Virus record (IMG/VR): IMGVR_UViG_3300030399_000042 | Coordinates: 1-40,438 of that record | From: a virus | Strand: one strand, 5' to 3' | DNA length: 40,438 nucleotides | In this document: piece after piece, positions 31,129 to 37,295 of the stretch | How positions within the stretch are numbered: position 1 is the first letter of the stretch | Layout of the letters: each line of letters opens with the position of its first letter | Translations under genes and position numbers: made by a program | Notes under the pieces: generated by a model | Databases searched by the model: none | Seen by the model: the letters and a program-made list of their open reading frames with translations, nothing else | What the model was told of the DNA's origin: nothing

Positions 31129-31331
31129 TATTCCTCAGGTGGTTTTGGCAAAGGCATCCAGTGAGTAATTACAGAATCTATTTCTATGTTATCTATAAGC
31201 ATCAAATCAAATTCATTTTCATCATCCACGTCTACATATCTTCCGAGTGAAATAAATGTATTGTACATATCACAACAAAGAACAATACTACCTATTTCCG
31301 GTTGATCCTCTTCCATTTTGATCCAGTTCAT
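31128..31331 (-). CDS. DUF551 protein, 67 aa
   Basis: Starts MNWIKMEEDQPEIGSIVLCC and ends IEIDSVITHWMPLPKPPEE: both conserved ends of DUF551. It is one of two tandem copies; the neighbour at 31328 shares the C-terminal WMPLPxPPEE at base level. Overlaps it by four bases. Family function unknown. Confidence 0.75.
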   Translation of the reverse strand: MNWIKMEEDQPEIGSIVLCCDMYNTFISLGRYVDVDDENEFDLMLIDNIEIDSVITHWMPLPKPPEE

Positions 31332-31552
31332 TTTTTTTCCTCAGGTGGGTTTGGTAACGGCATCCAGAATTTACATGTTGCCAATTCACATTGTAAAGTG
31401 TCGTTAAAATAAATTGAATAATCGGAAGCCCAAATGTCATTACCAGGCTCATAAGGCATCAAACTTCCCACTGAAACTTCATTTTTACCATTAACAAATA
31501 AGACTTCATGGTTCTTTTTAGGAATCTTATCCTTAACGCTGACCCAGTTCAT
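31328..31552 (-). CDS. DUF551 protein, 74 aa
   Basis: Starts MNWVSVKDKIPKKNHEVLFV and ends ATCKFWMPLPNPPEEKK. Tandem paralogue of 31128-31331; the two 3' ends share about 30 similar bases (cctcaggtgg.tttgg.aa.ggcatccag). Overlaps the upstream gene at 31549 by four bases. Confidence 0.75.
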   Translation of the reverse strand: MNWVSVKDKIPKKNHEVLFVNGKNEVSVGSLMPYEPGNDIWASDYSIYFNDTLQCELATCKFWMPLPNPPEEKK

Positions 31553-31752
31553 GGCGCTATGCCTTCATCCCATTTGCTATATTCAGGATCTGAATTAAAT
31601 TCTTTCATTTCTTTTTTATAATTTTGTCTGAATAAAATTCTTAGAACTTGATCTAAAACCCATTGCTTATGATGACTACCATCAATCTCACCAAATCTTA
31701 AAATTAACTTAACTGCTTCTTGTTCGTCGGGGTTTAATTCTTTTTTCTTCAT
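31549..31752 (-). CDS. Conserved small phage protein, 67 aa
   Basis: Starts MKKKELNPDEQEAVKLILRF. The core GEIDGSHHKQWVLDQVLRIL and end SKWDEGIAP match a common small phage/prophage family (DGaHHk.WviDQ...L...WD.GiAP). GAGGACGTAAA precedes the start. Unknown function. Confidence 0.7.
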   Translation of the reverse strand: MKKKELNPDEQEAVKLILRFGEIDGSHHKQWVLDQVLRILFRQNYKKEMKEFNSDPEYSKWDEGIAP

Positions 31753-31761
31753 TTTACGTCC

Positions 31762-31992
31762 TCATGTCTGATTCTTTATTTTCCCTTTTCGTAGAGGATG
31801 ATTTATCCATTTCTCTTTTGTTCTTAGAAGAGTTTTATCAATAAAATCTTCATCATATCCATTTAAACAAAGTTGTCCTAGATATGTTGCAGATAGAAAT
31901 GCCATAATATCAGCAGGATCTTTATCTCTTTCTGCAAACCAATTAATCATCATCGTATGCAATTCATATATTTCGGATTGCTCTAGTGCCAT
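31762..31992 (-). CDS. Small helical protein, 76 aa
   Basis: I choose the ATG at 31992 (MALEQSEIYELHTMMINWFA) because it has AGGACGTAAA directly upstream, the same leader as the next gene at 31752. Longer frames to 32076 lack one. Contains AERDKDPADIMAFLSATYLG. The copied leader suggests duplication of the gene start region. Unknown role. Confidence 0.6.
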   Translation of the reverse strand: MALEQSEIYELHTMMINWFAERDKDPADIMAFLSATYLGQLCLNGYDEDFIDKTLLRTKEKWINHPLRKGKIKNQT

Positions 31993-32104
31993 TTTACGTC
32001 CTGATTGTCTGATACGCATAATTATGTTGCTTTTGGTTTTAGAACATGCCCTTTCAGGTACTTCTAAGGCTATCATATTTTAATTTTACGATATCGTTAA
32101 AAAT

Positions 32105-32120
32105 ATCACTTGAAATACTT
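32105..32120. repeat. 16-bp direct repeat, copy 1
   Basis: ATCACTTGAAATACTT, repeated at 32305-32320 exactly 200 bp apart. The two copies flank the 32106-32309 gene; this copy encodes its last codons (KYFK and stop). Confidence 0.8.
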
Positions 32121-32300
32121 GTCATTAATACCAGTTCTAAGGAAAAACTTTTCCATTTCTTTCAAACATCCCTCGCAGAAAATTGATCGGGGAGCAAAAC
32201 CAAATTTTCTTGTACCATCTTTACAACATGCAGGAACAATATTCCCTGAGAAATAAGATTCATTATCTGGTATGTCTTTGTTGCATCTCGTACATTTCAT
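32106..32300 (-). CDS. Small zinc-finger-like protein, 64 aa
   Basis: Start taken at ATG 32300 (MKCTRCNKDIPDNESYFSGN); two further in-frame ATGs lie at 32306 and 32309. Contains CTRC, a central ACCKD, and FCEGC, consistent with one four-Cys zinc finger plus extra cysteines. The whole gene lies between 16-bp direct repeats. Unknown role. Confidence 0.6.
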   Translation of the reverse strand: MKCTRCNKDIPDNESYFSGNIVPACCKDGTRKFGFAPRSIFCEGCLKEMEKFFLRTGINDKYFK

Positions 32301-32304
32301 AAAC

Positions 32305-32320
32305 ATCACTTGAAATACTT
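32305..32320. repeat. 16-bp direct repeat, copy 2
   Basis: Identical to 32105-32120, just upstream of the 32106-32309 gene start. Deleting one repeat unit would remove that gene cleanly, so the gene looks like a cassette. Confidence 0.8.
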
Positions 32321-32327
32321 TACATTT

Positions 32328-32561
32328 TCATTTCTCACCACAAAAATAATTACAAATTCTATCAAACAAGCCTAACTTTTTAGGTTCATTCAATGAATAA
32401 TAATTTTGTAGGACTAAAACTCTATCAGTTAATTTATTTAAAATTTCAATTGTTCTACTGAGAGTTTTATCAATATCATTAAGTCTATCTTCTAGGTTAA
32501 TTGCAGTCTTCACGGTGTCTTTAACCCCTTTAGGCCTTCCCACTTTCTTTTTTGTTTCCAT
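32328..32561 (-). CDS. AT-hook-headed coiled-coil protein, 77 aa
   Basis: ATG at 32561 preceded by AAAGGAAATA. Starts METKKKVGRPKGVKDTVKTA: the GRPKG core is an AT-hook-type minor-groove motif. A coiled coil follows (LEDRLNDIDKTLSRTIEILN). Ends in a Cys-containing tail. Could bridge AT-rich DNA; inference. Confidence 0.6.
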   Translation of the reverse strand: METKKKVGRPKGVKDTVKTAINLEDRLNDIDKTLSRTIEILNKLTDRVLVLQNYYSLNEPKKLGLFDRICNYFCGEK

Positions 32562-32572
32562 TATTTCCTTTG

Positions 32573-32761
32573 TCATCTTTTACTTACGCTCACAATTTTA
32601 CCTTCTTTATTTTTCGTCCAGCTATCAGCCAAATAAAAAAGCTCTTTCATATATTCGTAAGCTTTATCTTGAGTAATCTTATATTTCATCATTAAGTAAG
32701 GAACTGAACACACTTTCTTGTGAATAAATTCTATCCGTATGCGATATTCTTCGTCGCTCAT
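32573..32761 (-). CDS. Small HTH-like protein, 62 aa
   Basis: Starts MSDEEYRIRIEFIHKKVCSV. The segment PYLMMKYKITQDKAYEYMKE looks like helix-turn-helix. Overlaps the upstream gene by four bases (stop at 32758). Possible DNA-binding protein; low certainty. Confidence 0.55.
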   Translation of the reverse strand: MSDEEYRIRIEFIHKKVCSVPYLMMKYKITQDKAYEYMKELFYLADSWTKNKEGKIVSVSKR

Positions 32762-32982
32762 TTAGGACCATCCTCTGGTATCACGAATCCTTGTTCATAG
32801 CATTCCTGACCAACCCTAAAGCCGTCCAGCCAAACATATTGAACAATATCCATACTGTAAACATTCGACTCTTTAAACTGTCGGGGATTTAAGGATATTT
32901 CAACTTTTCTTAGTGGTGGCAGATAACTTGCTATCAGTAATCCATAGGAAATAAACGCCAAAACATATAAAAACTTACTCAT
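32758..32982 (-). CDS. Small membrane-anchored or secreted protein, 74 aa
   Basis: Starts MSKFLYVLAFISYGLLIASY, a hydrophobic N-terminal segment (signal anchor or signal peptide), followed by a soluble ~50-residue part with QYVWLDGFRVGQECYEQGF. AAAAGGATAATAA precedes the start. Unknown role, possibly periplasmic. Confidence 0.6.
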   Translation of the reverse strand: MSKFLYVLAFISYGLLIASYLPPLRKVEISLNPRQFKESNVYSMDIVQYVWLDGFRVGQECYEQGFVIPEDGPK

Positions 32983-33043
32983 TTATTATCCTTTTAGATA
33001 TATTGTAGACCAATTAGTTCATTTCAACAATATGGTTGTAGAA

Positions 33044-33241
33044 CTATCTTCGACATACAAAACGTTCTAATATTTTCACCCTTTCTTCCAGTTCATCAAG
33101 TCTGAAATCTTGTTTTCCATCGCGTGCAAACACAGCTCGACGTACCTTGTTTTGAGATACTTCCATTTTATCTATACGTTCGATCAATTGCTCTTGAAAA
33201 CATTCTTCTGGAGTCTTAAAAAACTCAAGTTGGACTAACAT
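33044..33241 (-). CDS. Conserved small coiled-coil protein, 65 aa
   Basis: Starts MLVQLEFFKTPEECFQEQLI and continues with SQNKVRRAVFARDGKQDFRL and a final heptad helix (DELEERVKILERF). VQLEFFKsPEE...KvRr..FA...e is a recurrent small phage protein. Located directly after the recombination genes. Function unknown. Confidence 0.7.
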   Translation of the reverse strand: MLVQLEFFKTPEECFQEQLIERIDKMEVSQNKVRRAVFARDGKQDFRLDELEERVKILERFVCRR

Positions 33242-33266
33242 TATTTTAATCCTTGAAAATCTTCAT

Positions 33267-33830
33267 CTAGCATTTAATATTTTCCATTAACAAATTATAA
33301 AACTCTTTTTCTTTTACGATCATATCATTCATAAAAGCGTCATCCCTATCAAACTCTATCAACACGTGTTTTCCTTCCCAGTAAGAGAAAAAACTAATCC
33401 TATATATATCTAGAACAGATAATTGATGTTGCATTTGTGCATAATAAATTGGGTCTACGATGCCCTTCAGCGCCTTTTCGTAAATTTTAAGAGAACATTT
33501 TATCTCAACTGCGTGCCTATTGCAAGCAGAAACACCGTCAAATGATGCTGCCATCCAATGTCGTATCTTGCTTATACCTACTTTTGGAACTACATTTAAT
33601 CCAGTAATTTCATTAAACTTTTCTCTAGCTATGGGCTCAAGAAAGTTTCCCATAGCCATTTTATCATTTGTTTCTGTTCGAGGTTTTTGACCCAATTTCT
33701 GTCCCAACAGTTCCGCGGGGTTTTTGAAAGGGGAGATACCCAAAATCACTGCACTGTCTGTTGCAGTTATTACAGTATCTCTCCATGCTTTCCACTCGTT
33801 ACTACCCTGTGTTAGTGGTAATTCTATCAT
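33267..33830 (-). CDS. YqaJ/lambda-exonuclease-type nuclease
   Basis: 187 aa from ATG 33830, which overlaps the previous stop (ATGA); an in-frame GTG at 33854 is less likely. PD-(D/E)xK exonuclease of the YqaJ viral recombinase fold. Visible residues: WRDTVITATDSAVILGISPF (conserved start), GNFLEP with E65, SFDG with D98, VEIKC with E109 and K111, and MQHQLSV (residues 133-139). It digests double-stranded ends to give single strands for the RecT-like annealing protein encoded two genes upstream in the same operon. Confidence 0.85.
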   Translation of the reverse strand: MIELPLTQGSNEWKAWRDTVITATDSAVILGISPFKNPAELLGQKLGQKPRTETNDKMAMGNFLEPIAREKFNEITGLNVVPKVGISKIRHWMAASFDGVSACNRHAVEIKCSLKIYEKALKGIVDPIYYAQMQHQLSVLDIYRISFFSYWEGKHVLIEFDRDDAFMNDMIVKEKEFYNLLMENIKC

Positions 33831-34021
33831 GAATTTAACCTTATCTTTTCGCACTTGTGATTATCAAACATCTTCTTGTAAGTTTCTTTCTCGTCACGTT
33901 CTTTTACTACCATTTCGCACAAGAGTTGTATTAATAGTCCTGACTGTTCATCAGGATCTACCATTTCCAAATATTCACCGCATCGATCAACTATCTCGTC
34001 AAAAATTAGAGCAGCGCTCAT
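33827..34021 (-). CDS. Small helical protein between RecT and nuclease, 64 aa
   Basis: ATG at 34021 (MSAALIFDEIVDRCGEYLEM) preceded by GAAGGAGAATAAC. Acidic and helical. Located between the annealing protein and the exonuclease, so it may be an accessory to that pair. No family recognised. Confidence 0.6.
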   Translation of the reverse strand: MSAALIFDEIVDRCGEYLEMVDPDEQSGLLIQLLCEMVVKERDEKETYKKMFDNHKCEKIRLNS

Positions 34022-34022
34022 G

Positions 34023-34871
34023 TTATTCTCCTTCTTCAGTAATTGCAGATTCTTCATTAGCGTAAACTATCGTATTCAAATGTGCTGCATATTCAGCTTT
34101 ACGTTTGATAGCCACTAACTTCAATGTCTCATAATTAGCAGTAGGAATATCACTATAAGCTTTGTATCCCGAGTCTACCATCAATTGCTTGAACTTCTTT
34201 TGCTCTTCTTCTGAGCACTCATCAATCAATGTTTTAAGTTCTAAAGCTTGTTCTTTGCTTATGTTTTTAGATTCTTGTTTTTCTTCCGCTTCAGTCAAAT
34301 ACCTAGACTTTTGAGTTAGTTCTATTTCATTTGCTTCATAAACTACGGGTTGATTGAATGGTATGGCATCCGCAATTTCCCCTTGTACGTAAATACCTTT
34401 TATCACGTCGCTAAAAAGAAATCTTGCCAACTGTGATACACAACGCCACATACACATAACTTTAGGCATTTTTATCCACTGATTTTGATATATTCCTTGT
34501 GCTTTTGAGTCTTCGATTGAAAATTCAACTCTCCACGAATCGTTATTGTCGCAACGTTTACCATACATAATTACTTTTGTATCTGTAGATTTAGGATCCA
34601 TCGATACGCTGTGGCCTTTAGATCGGATTATAGCTAGCATAGATTGACCGCTCATTTCGACTTTTCCTTTAACAAAGTACATCCCACCATTAAGAGCGTC
34701 CAATGGACTCATTCCAATGCTTTTAGCTTTCTGGGTTATTGCAAAAATTCCTTCAGCACCCATTTTGGCGTAGTGTGGAGTTTTCATTAATTGTGCGCAC
34801 AAGTTTTGAGTTTGTGCAATTTCATTTAATACTGGATCTTGATCTTGATTATTTTGTAATTGTAATGTCAT
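34023..34871 (-). CDS. recT: RecT-family single-strand annealing protein
   Basis: 282 aa. The conserved RecT core covers residues ~30-170: TPHYAKMGAEGIFAITQKAK, IGMSPLDALNGGMYFVKGKV, EMSGQSMLAIIRSKGHSV, SIEDSKAQGIYQNQW and PKVMCMWRCVSQLARFLFSD, then KGIYVQGEIADA. The C-terminal ~110 residues are a charged helical extension (NISKEQALELKTLIDECSEE) that may interact with a partner. It anneals single-stranded DNA and works with the YqaJ-type nuclease at 33267. Length is normal. Confidence 0.9.
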   Translation of the reverse strand: MTLQLQNNQDQDPVLNEIAQTQNLCAQLMKTPHYAKMGAEGIFAITQKAKSIGMSPLDALNGGMYFVKGKVEMSGQSMLAIIRSKGHSVSMDPKSTDTKVIMYGKRCDNNDSWRVEFSIEDSKAQGIYQNQWIKMPKVMCMWRCVSQLARFLFSDVIKGIYVQGEIADAIPFNQPVVYEANEIELTQKSRYLTEAEEKQESKNISKEQALELKTLIDECSEEEQKKFKQLMVDSGYKAYSDIPTANYETLKLVAIKRKAEYAAHLNTIVYANEESAITEEGE

Positions 34872-34918
34872 GATAATTATTCCTTAATGATATTTTATTG
34901 TTATTGTTGTTTTATTTT

Positions 34919-35224
34919 TTAATCGCACATTGCGTATTGATACCTAGCCACGAATTCATCATCCCAGTGATTTTTTATCAGTGCGTCAACATTTCCTGTT
35001 ATTGCTTCGTAATGTTTTTGAGTGAATCCTAATTTTCTAAATTCTGATACTACCGAAATATCTTCTTCATTCCAAGCTTCGCACATCATTTCAAGATATT
35101 TCTTTCTAATTTCAGCGTTAGGAATTGCTTCAACATAATAATCTTCAATCTCGTGATATAATTCCTTTGCCCATTTAGAAACGAATTCGTATTCACCATC
35201 GTAATCTTTGTCGTAATCGTACAT
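34919..35224 (-). CDS. Hypothetical protein, 101 aa
   Basis: ATG at 35224 (MYDYDKDYDGEYEFVSKWAK) preceded by GGAGAGTTAAA; longer starts at 35266 lack a site. An acidic N-terminus is followed by helices (LYHEIEDYYVEAIPNAEIRK, AWNEEDISVVSEFRKLGFTQ). Precedes RecT by 47 bases of AT-rich leader. Unknown role. Confidence 0.6.
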   Translation of the reverse strand: MYDYDKDYDGEYEFVSKWAKELYHEIEDYYVEAIPNAEIRKKYLEMMCEAWNEEDISVVSEFRKLGFTQKHYEAITGNVDALIKNHWDDEFVARYQYAMCD

Positions 35225-35225
35225 T

Positions 35226-35399
35226 TTAACTCTCCATCGCATTGTATGTTTTTTTAACCATCGCAACTAATTTACCTTGATTCTCCCAAGATAACCGTTG
35301 TTTATCAGCGTATTTGTAAGCCAATATTTCATTAACTCTTTGTACTAAACTTGTATCCATCATCAATATGAAGTACTCCATTATTTGTTCAGCAAGCAT
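35226..35399 (-). CDS. Small helical protein, 57 aa
   Basis: Starts MLAEQIMEYFILMMDTSLVQ and ends MVKKTYNAMES. Starts inside the end of 35381-35554 and overlaps its downstream gap to 35224 by a few bases. Contains LSWENQGKLVAMVKKTY. Function unknown; supported by operon spacing. Confidence 0.55.
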   Translation of the reverse strand: MLAEQIMEYFILMMDTSLVQRVNEILAYKYADKQRLSWENQGKLVAMVKKTYNAMES

Positions 35400-35554
35400 C
35401 TTTCACCTCGATGTTTTTCTACTATTTCTCTTACCTCTTTCATTGTCTTGATTAGACCTAATGTCACTGATGTAAAGCCAGTCTTAGAGTAATTAAGCTC
35501 GTATACCTTTCGACCTCTCACTGTTTTCCTTATTACTGAGTATCCTTTTAACAT
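35381..35554 (-). CDS. Small basic protein, 57 aa
   Basis: ATG at 35554 (MLKGYSVIRKTVRGRKVYEL) preceded by AGAGGAAATGGA. Basic beta strands followed by a helix (MKEVREIVEKHRGER). May be a small nucleic-acid-binding protein. It overlaps the start of 35226-35399. Confidence 0.55.
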   Translation of the reverse strand: MLKGYSVIRKTVRGRKVYELNYSKTGFTSVTLGLIKTMKEVREIVEKHRGERCLLNK

Positions 35555-35682
35555 TCCATTTCCTCTAAGTTTGAATCGCACTCATCGCAAATACATTCCA
35601 TTTCATTCGAAGGATGTTCATTACAACCGCTAAAATCAGCATCTTTGTATTCCTCACATATTCCGCATTTGTAAACACTCAT
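35548..35682 (-). CDS. Small zinc-finger protein, 44 aa
   Basis: ATG at 35682 (MSVYKCGICEEYKDADFSGC) preceded by ACAGGAAATAAC; an earlier ATG at 35742 lacks a site. CxxC at residues 6-9, C20, then CICDEC near residues 30-35. This 'Y.C..C.eYKD.Df.GC.EHP' pattern is a known small phage zinc protein type. Overlaps its neighbours by a few bases. Confidence 0.65.
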   Translation of the reverse strand: MSVYKCGICEEYKDADFSGCNEHPSNEMECICDECDSNLEEMEC

Positions 35683-35879
35683 GTTATTTCCTGTAAATTC
35701 GCAAACGTATAACCTTCGATATATAATTTCATCAAAACCCAACGCTTTTTAAGCTTTTCTGTCTCAGAAAAACTACAGTTTTCAAGCGTATCCATAAACT
35801 CTTTATTCATGTATGGAGCTGAATTTAATCCTTTTAAAAAACCTTCAACACCTAATTTATAAGCTTTTTCTTTTTTCAT
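35679..35879 (-). CDS. First gene of the leftward early operon, 66 aa
   Basis: Starts MKKEKAYKLGVEGFLKGLNS. GAGGAGGTAAA, a near-perfect Shine-Dalgarno, precedes the ATG, and the 19-bp palindrome lies in the leader at 35897-35915. Helical, no family recognised. It leads the ~7.6-kb leftward run of small genes. Confidence 0.6.
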   Translation of the reverse strand: MKKEKAYKLGVEGFLKGLNSAPYMNKEFMDTLENCSFSETEKLKKRWVLMKLYIEGYTFANLQEIT

Positions 35880-35896
35880 TTTACCTCCTCTTTCGT

Positions 35897-35915
35897 ATGT
35901 AAATCCGCTTTACAT
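35897..35915. repeat. Dispersed palindrome, copy 3
   Basis: ATGTAAA-TCCGC-TTTACAT, full seven-base arms. It sits in the leader of the leftward early operon, just before the first gene's ribosome site. Confidence 0.7.
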
Positions 35916-36032
35916 TGTATTGATCAATCAACTGCTACGACCTACACCTTAAGGTTCTATCGGGAGACTTGTTGTTTGATAATGCAAATATAACACAATA
36001 CGAAAATATAATGCAAACGAAAAGTAAATATA

Positions 36033-36050
36033 TACGAAAAAACTTTCGTA
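36033..36050. promoter_or_regulatory. Palindromic operator candidate
   Basis: TACGAAA (36033-36039) and TTTCGTA (36044-36050) are exact inverted repeats with a four-base spacer, immediately upstream of the -10-like TATACT. Additional TACGAAA half-sites occur at 35999-36005 and 36839-36845, the latter before the 36863 gene. Confidence 0.6.
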
Positions 36051-36081
36051 ATGTATACTGTGACTTAAACATGAGGGGGAT

Positions 36082-36372
36082 ATGCAACTAAAACAATATT
36101 TATTTGAAAACATGCTTACTCAAGAAGAGTTTGCAGAAAAGTTAGGATGCACTAGAAATTATATATCAATGATATGTAGAGGTGCGTGTTATCCGAGCCG
36201 TAGGATGGCAAAGAAAATTTCTGAATTAACAAGAAAACTAGTGGTATTTAATGATTTTGCCATGTCTTCTAAAAAGATCGGAAGACCAAAGAAAGTTTGT
36301 CCACCTGATTTGCAGAATATGACGTGTGTTTGTCAAAATAGCGATGATATAGAGACTTGTGTGGATATGTAA
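36082..36372 (+). CDS. Cro/XRE-type HTH regulator
   Basis: 96 aa, starting MQLKQYLFENMLTQEEFAEK. The sequence LTQEEFAEKLGCTRNYISMI with a following RGACYPSRRMAKKISELT is a classic Cro/CI helix-turn-helix (residues ~12-45). The C-terminal part carries GRPKKVCPPDL and three more cysteines, perhaps a metal site or dimerisation tail. Located at the divergent control region, next to its probable operator. It may repress the early promoters; no integrase is present, so lysogeny is doubtful. Confidence 0.8.
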   Translation: MQLKQYLFENMLTQEEFAEKLGCTRNYISMICRGACYPSRRMAKKISELTRKLVVFNDFAMSSKKIGRPKKVCPPDLQNMTCVCQNSDDIETCVDM

Positions 36373-36381
36373 ATAAAAAGA

Positions 36382-36400
36382 CCCTAGAACAATTCTAGGG
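36382..36400 (-). terminator. Left-facing terminator hairpin
   Basis: CCCTAGAA (36382-36389) pairs perfectly with TTCTAGGG (36393-36400). On the minus strand it is followed by TCTTTTTATTT, a proper rho-independent form; on the plus strand no T-run follows. It would stop leftward transcripts entering the HTH gene. Confidence 0.6.
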
Positions 36401-36419
36401 CCCTAAAGGAGGAAAATTA

Positions 36420-36464
36420 ATGAAAAAACAATGCAGTCAGCGTCGAGACCTACTGGAATGTTAA
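36420..36464 (+). CDS. Very short leader-like ORF, 14 aa
   Basis: AAGGAGG (36406-36412), the best Shine-Dalgarno in this region, sits seven bases before an ATG encoding MKKQCSQRRDLLEC. Such a strong site on a 14-codon ORF suggests a leader peptide or a micro-protein upstream of 36506-36697. Coding status is uncertain. Confidence 0.35.
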   Translation: MKKQCSQRRDLLEC

Positions 36465-36505
36465 TGTCATATTATAAATTTAATGATTAAGTTCAAAGGA
36501 AAAAA

Positions 36506-36697
36506 ATGTTAAGAAGTTTTTATTTTTCTCAAGCCAAAACTCCCCTCATTGTGGTTATTGACACAGTATCCCATGTAAGTCAAAAAGAATGCGAGATAGC
36601 AATATCTGGAAGTGGTTTTAATGGTATTATAAAATACGATGATGCAAAAATAGCCACTAAGGCTATGGAAAATTTGAATGAATTTTTAAATGCATAA
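36506..36697 (+). CDS. Small early protein, 63 aa
   Basis: Starts MLRSFYFSQAKTPLIVVIDT, with AAAGGAAAAAA upstream. Contains beta strands (CEIAISGSGFNGIIKYDDAK) and a C-terminal helix. No family recognised. Flanked by left-facing hairpins. Confidence 0.6.
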   Translation: MLRSFYFSQAKTPLIVVIDTVSHVSQKECEIAISGSGFNGIIKYDDAKIATKAMENLNEFLNA

Positions 36698-36862
36698 AAA
36701 AACCCCATCAGCTTTACGGGGCCGACGAGGTTAACTCATGCTATAAAAAAATATACATATTTTACACTCATTGCATAGATAGCCCTTCGGTGCTCAAAGG
36801 CCCCGATAGTTTACGGAACATGAAACTCAACTATACAATACGAAACGAAAAGGATTTTGACA
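36698..36862. other. Non-coding early leader with hairpins
   Basis: 165 bases. CCCC (36703-36706) and GGGG (36718-36721) form a stem that on the minus strand runs into seven Ts, so it is another left-facing terminator. A second GC-rich patch (agcccttcgg...ggcccc) lies at 36781-36806. TACGAAA at 36839-36845 repeats the operator half-site. No gene seen. Confidence 0.4.
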
Positions 36863-37078
36863 ATGGATTTATACGAGTTTTTAAGAAACGATGGTACAAA
36901 AAATTCCTTTTCTAATGCGGAAGCAGTAAGAAAAGGGTACAATCCATACATTCCAGGGGATATTAGACACGATTTGGTTAACTCTCACAAAAATTATGCG
37001 AATGAAATTGTTATTGTTGAATTAAAAAAACTTCTTACAATAAACGACAAGGCCTCTAAAGATTCATCTTGCGATTAA
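36863..37078 (+). CDS. Small early protein, 71 aa
   Basis: ATG at 36863 with AAAAGGATTTTGACA upstream; a TTG at 36857 is too close to the ribosome site. Starts MDLYEFLRNDGTKNSFSNAE. Acidic-basic mixed, ending KDSSCD. Unknown role. Its 3' end forms the first arm of the hairpin 37050-37092. Confidence 0.6.
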   Translation: MDLYEFLRNDGTKNSFSNAEAVRKGYNPYIPGDIRHDLVNSHKNYANEIVIVELKKLLTINDKASKDSSCD

Positions 37079-37109
37079 TCATATAGAGGCCTATCTTAGG
37101 TTTTCTTTT
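37050..37109 (+). terminator. Right-facing hairpin with T-rich tail
   Basis: AGGCCTCTA (37050-37058) pairs perfectly with TAGAGGCCT (37084-37092) across a 25-base loop; atcttaggttttctttt follows. Likely terminator or attenuator of the 36863 transcript. Confidence 0.5.
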
Positions 37110-37295
37110 CAAATATATTGTTATGTTTTTAAAGAAACTAATGTGGATTCAGCACGTTAGTTAACATTAAATTTTAAATTACTTAATTAAATCAAGTAAT
37201 TTGGTCGTTTCCCTGAATAAGATACGTCCAGATTACACAAAGTGAACATTTATCGCAACACGGAAAGCGAAATAATTTCACAAAGGTGTAAAATT
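37110..37295. promoter_or_regulatory. AT-rich leader of the replication gene with two inverted repeats
   Basis: AACTAATGTG (37136-37145) pairs with CACGTTAGTT (37153-37162) with one G-T, and AAATTACTT (37176-37184) pairs exactly with AAGTAATTT (37194-37202). The region is very AT-rich and directly precedes the replication-like gene, so it is a candidate replication origin, promoter/operator, or both. Confidence 0.4.

Larger units (their letters stand above)
35880..36081. promoter_or_regulatory. Divergent early control region
   Basis: 202 bases between leftward (35879) and rightward (36082) early operons. Contains palindrome copy 35897-35915, a TACGAAA half-site at 35999-36005, a full palindrome TACGAAA-aaac-TTTCGTA at 36033-36050, a -10-like TATACT at 36054-36059 and a GAGGGGG ribosome site for the HTH gene. 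The palindrome would cover the -35 region of that promoter, so an operator bound by the adjacent HTH protein is likely. The leftward promoter could not be pinned down. Confidence 0.6.

Noticed and set aside
36082-36372. Temperate phage with CI-like repressor
   Set aside because: The HTH protein is Cro-sized, has no C-terminal protease domain, and no integrase or excisionase was found, so temperate life is not supported.
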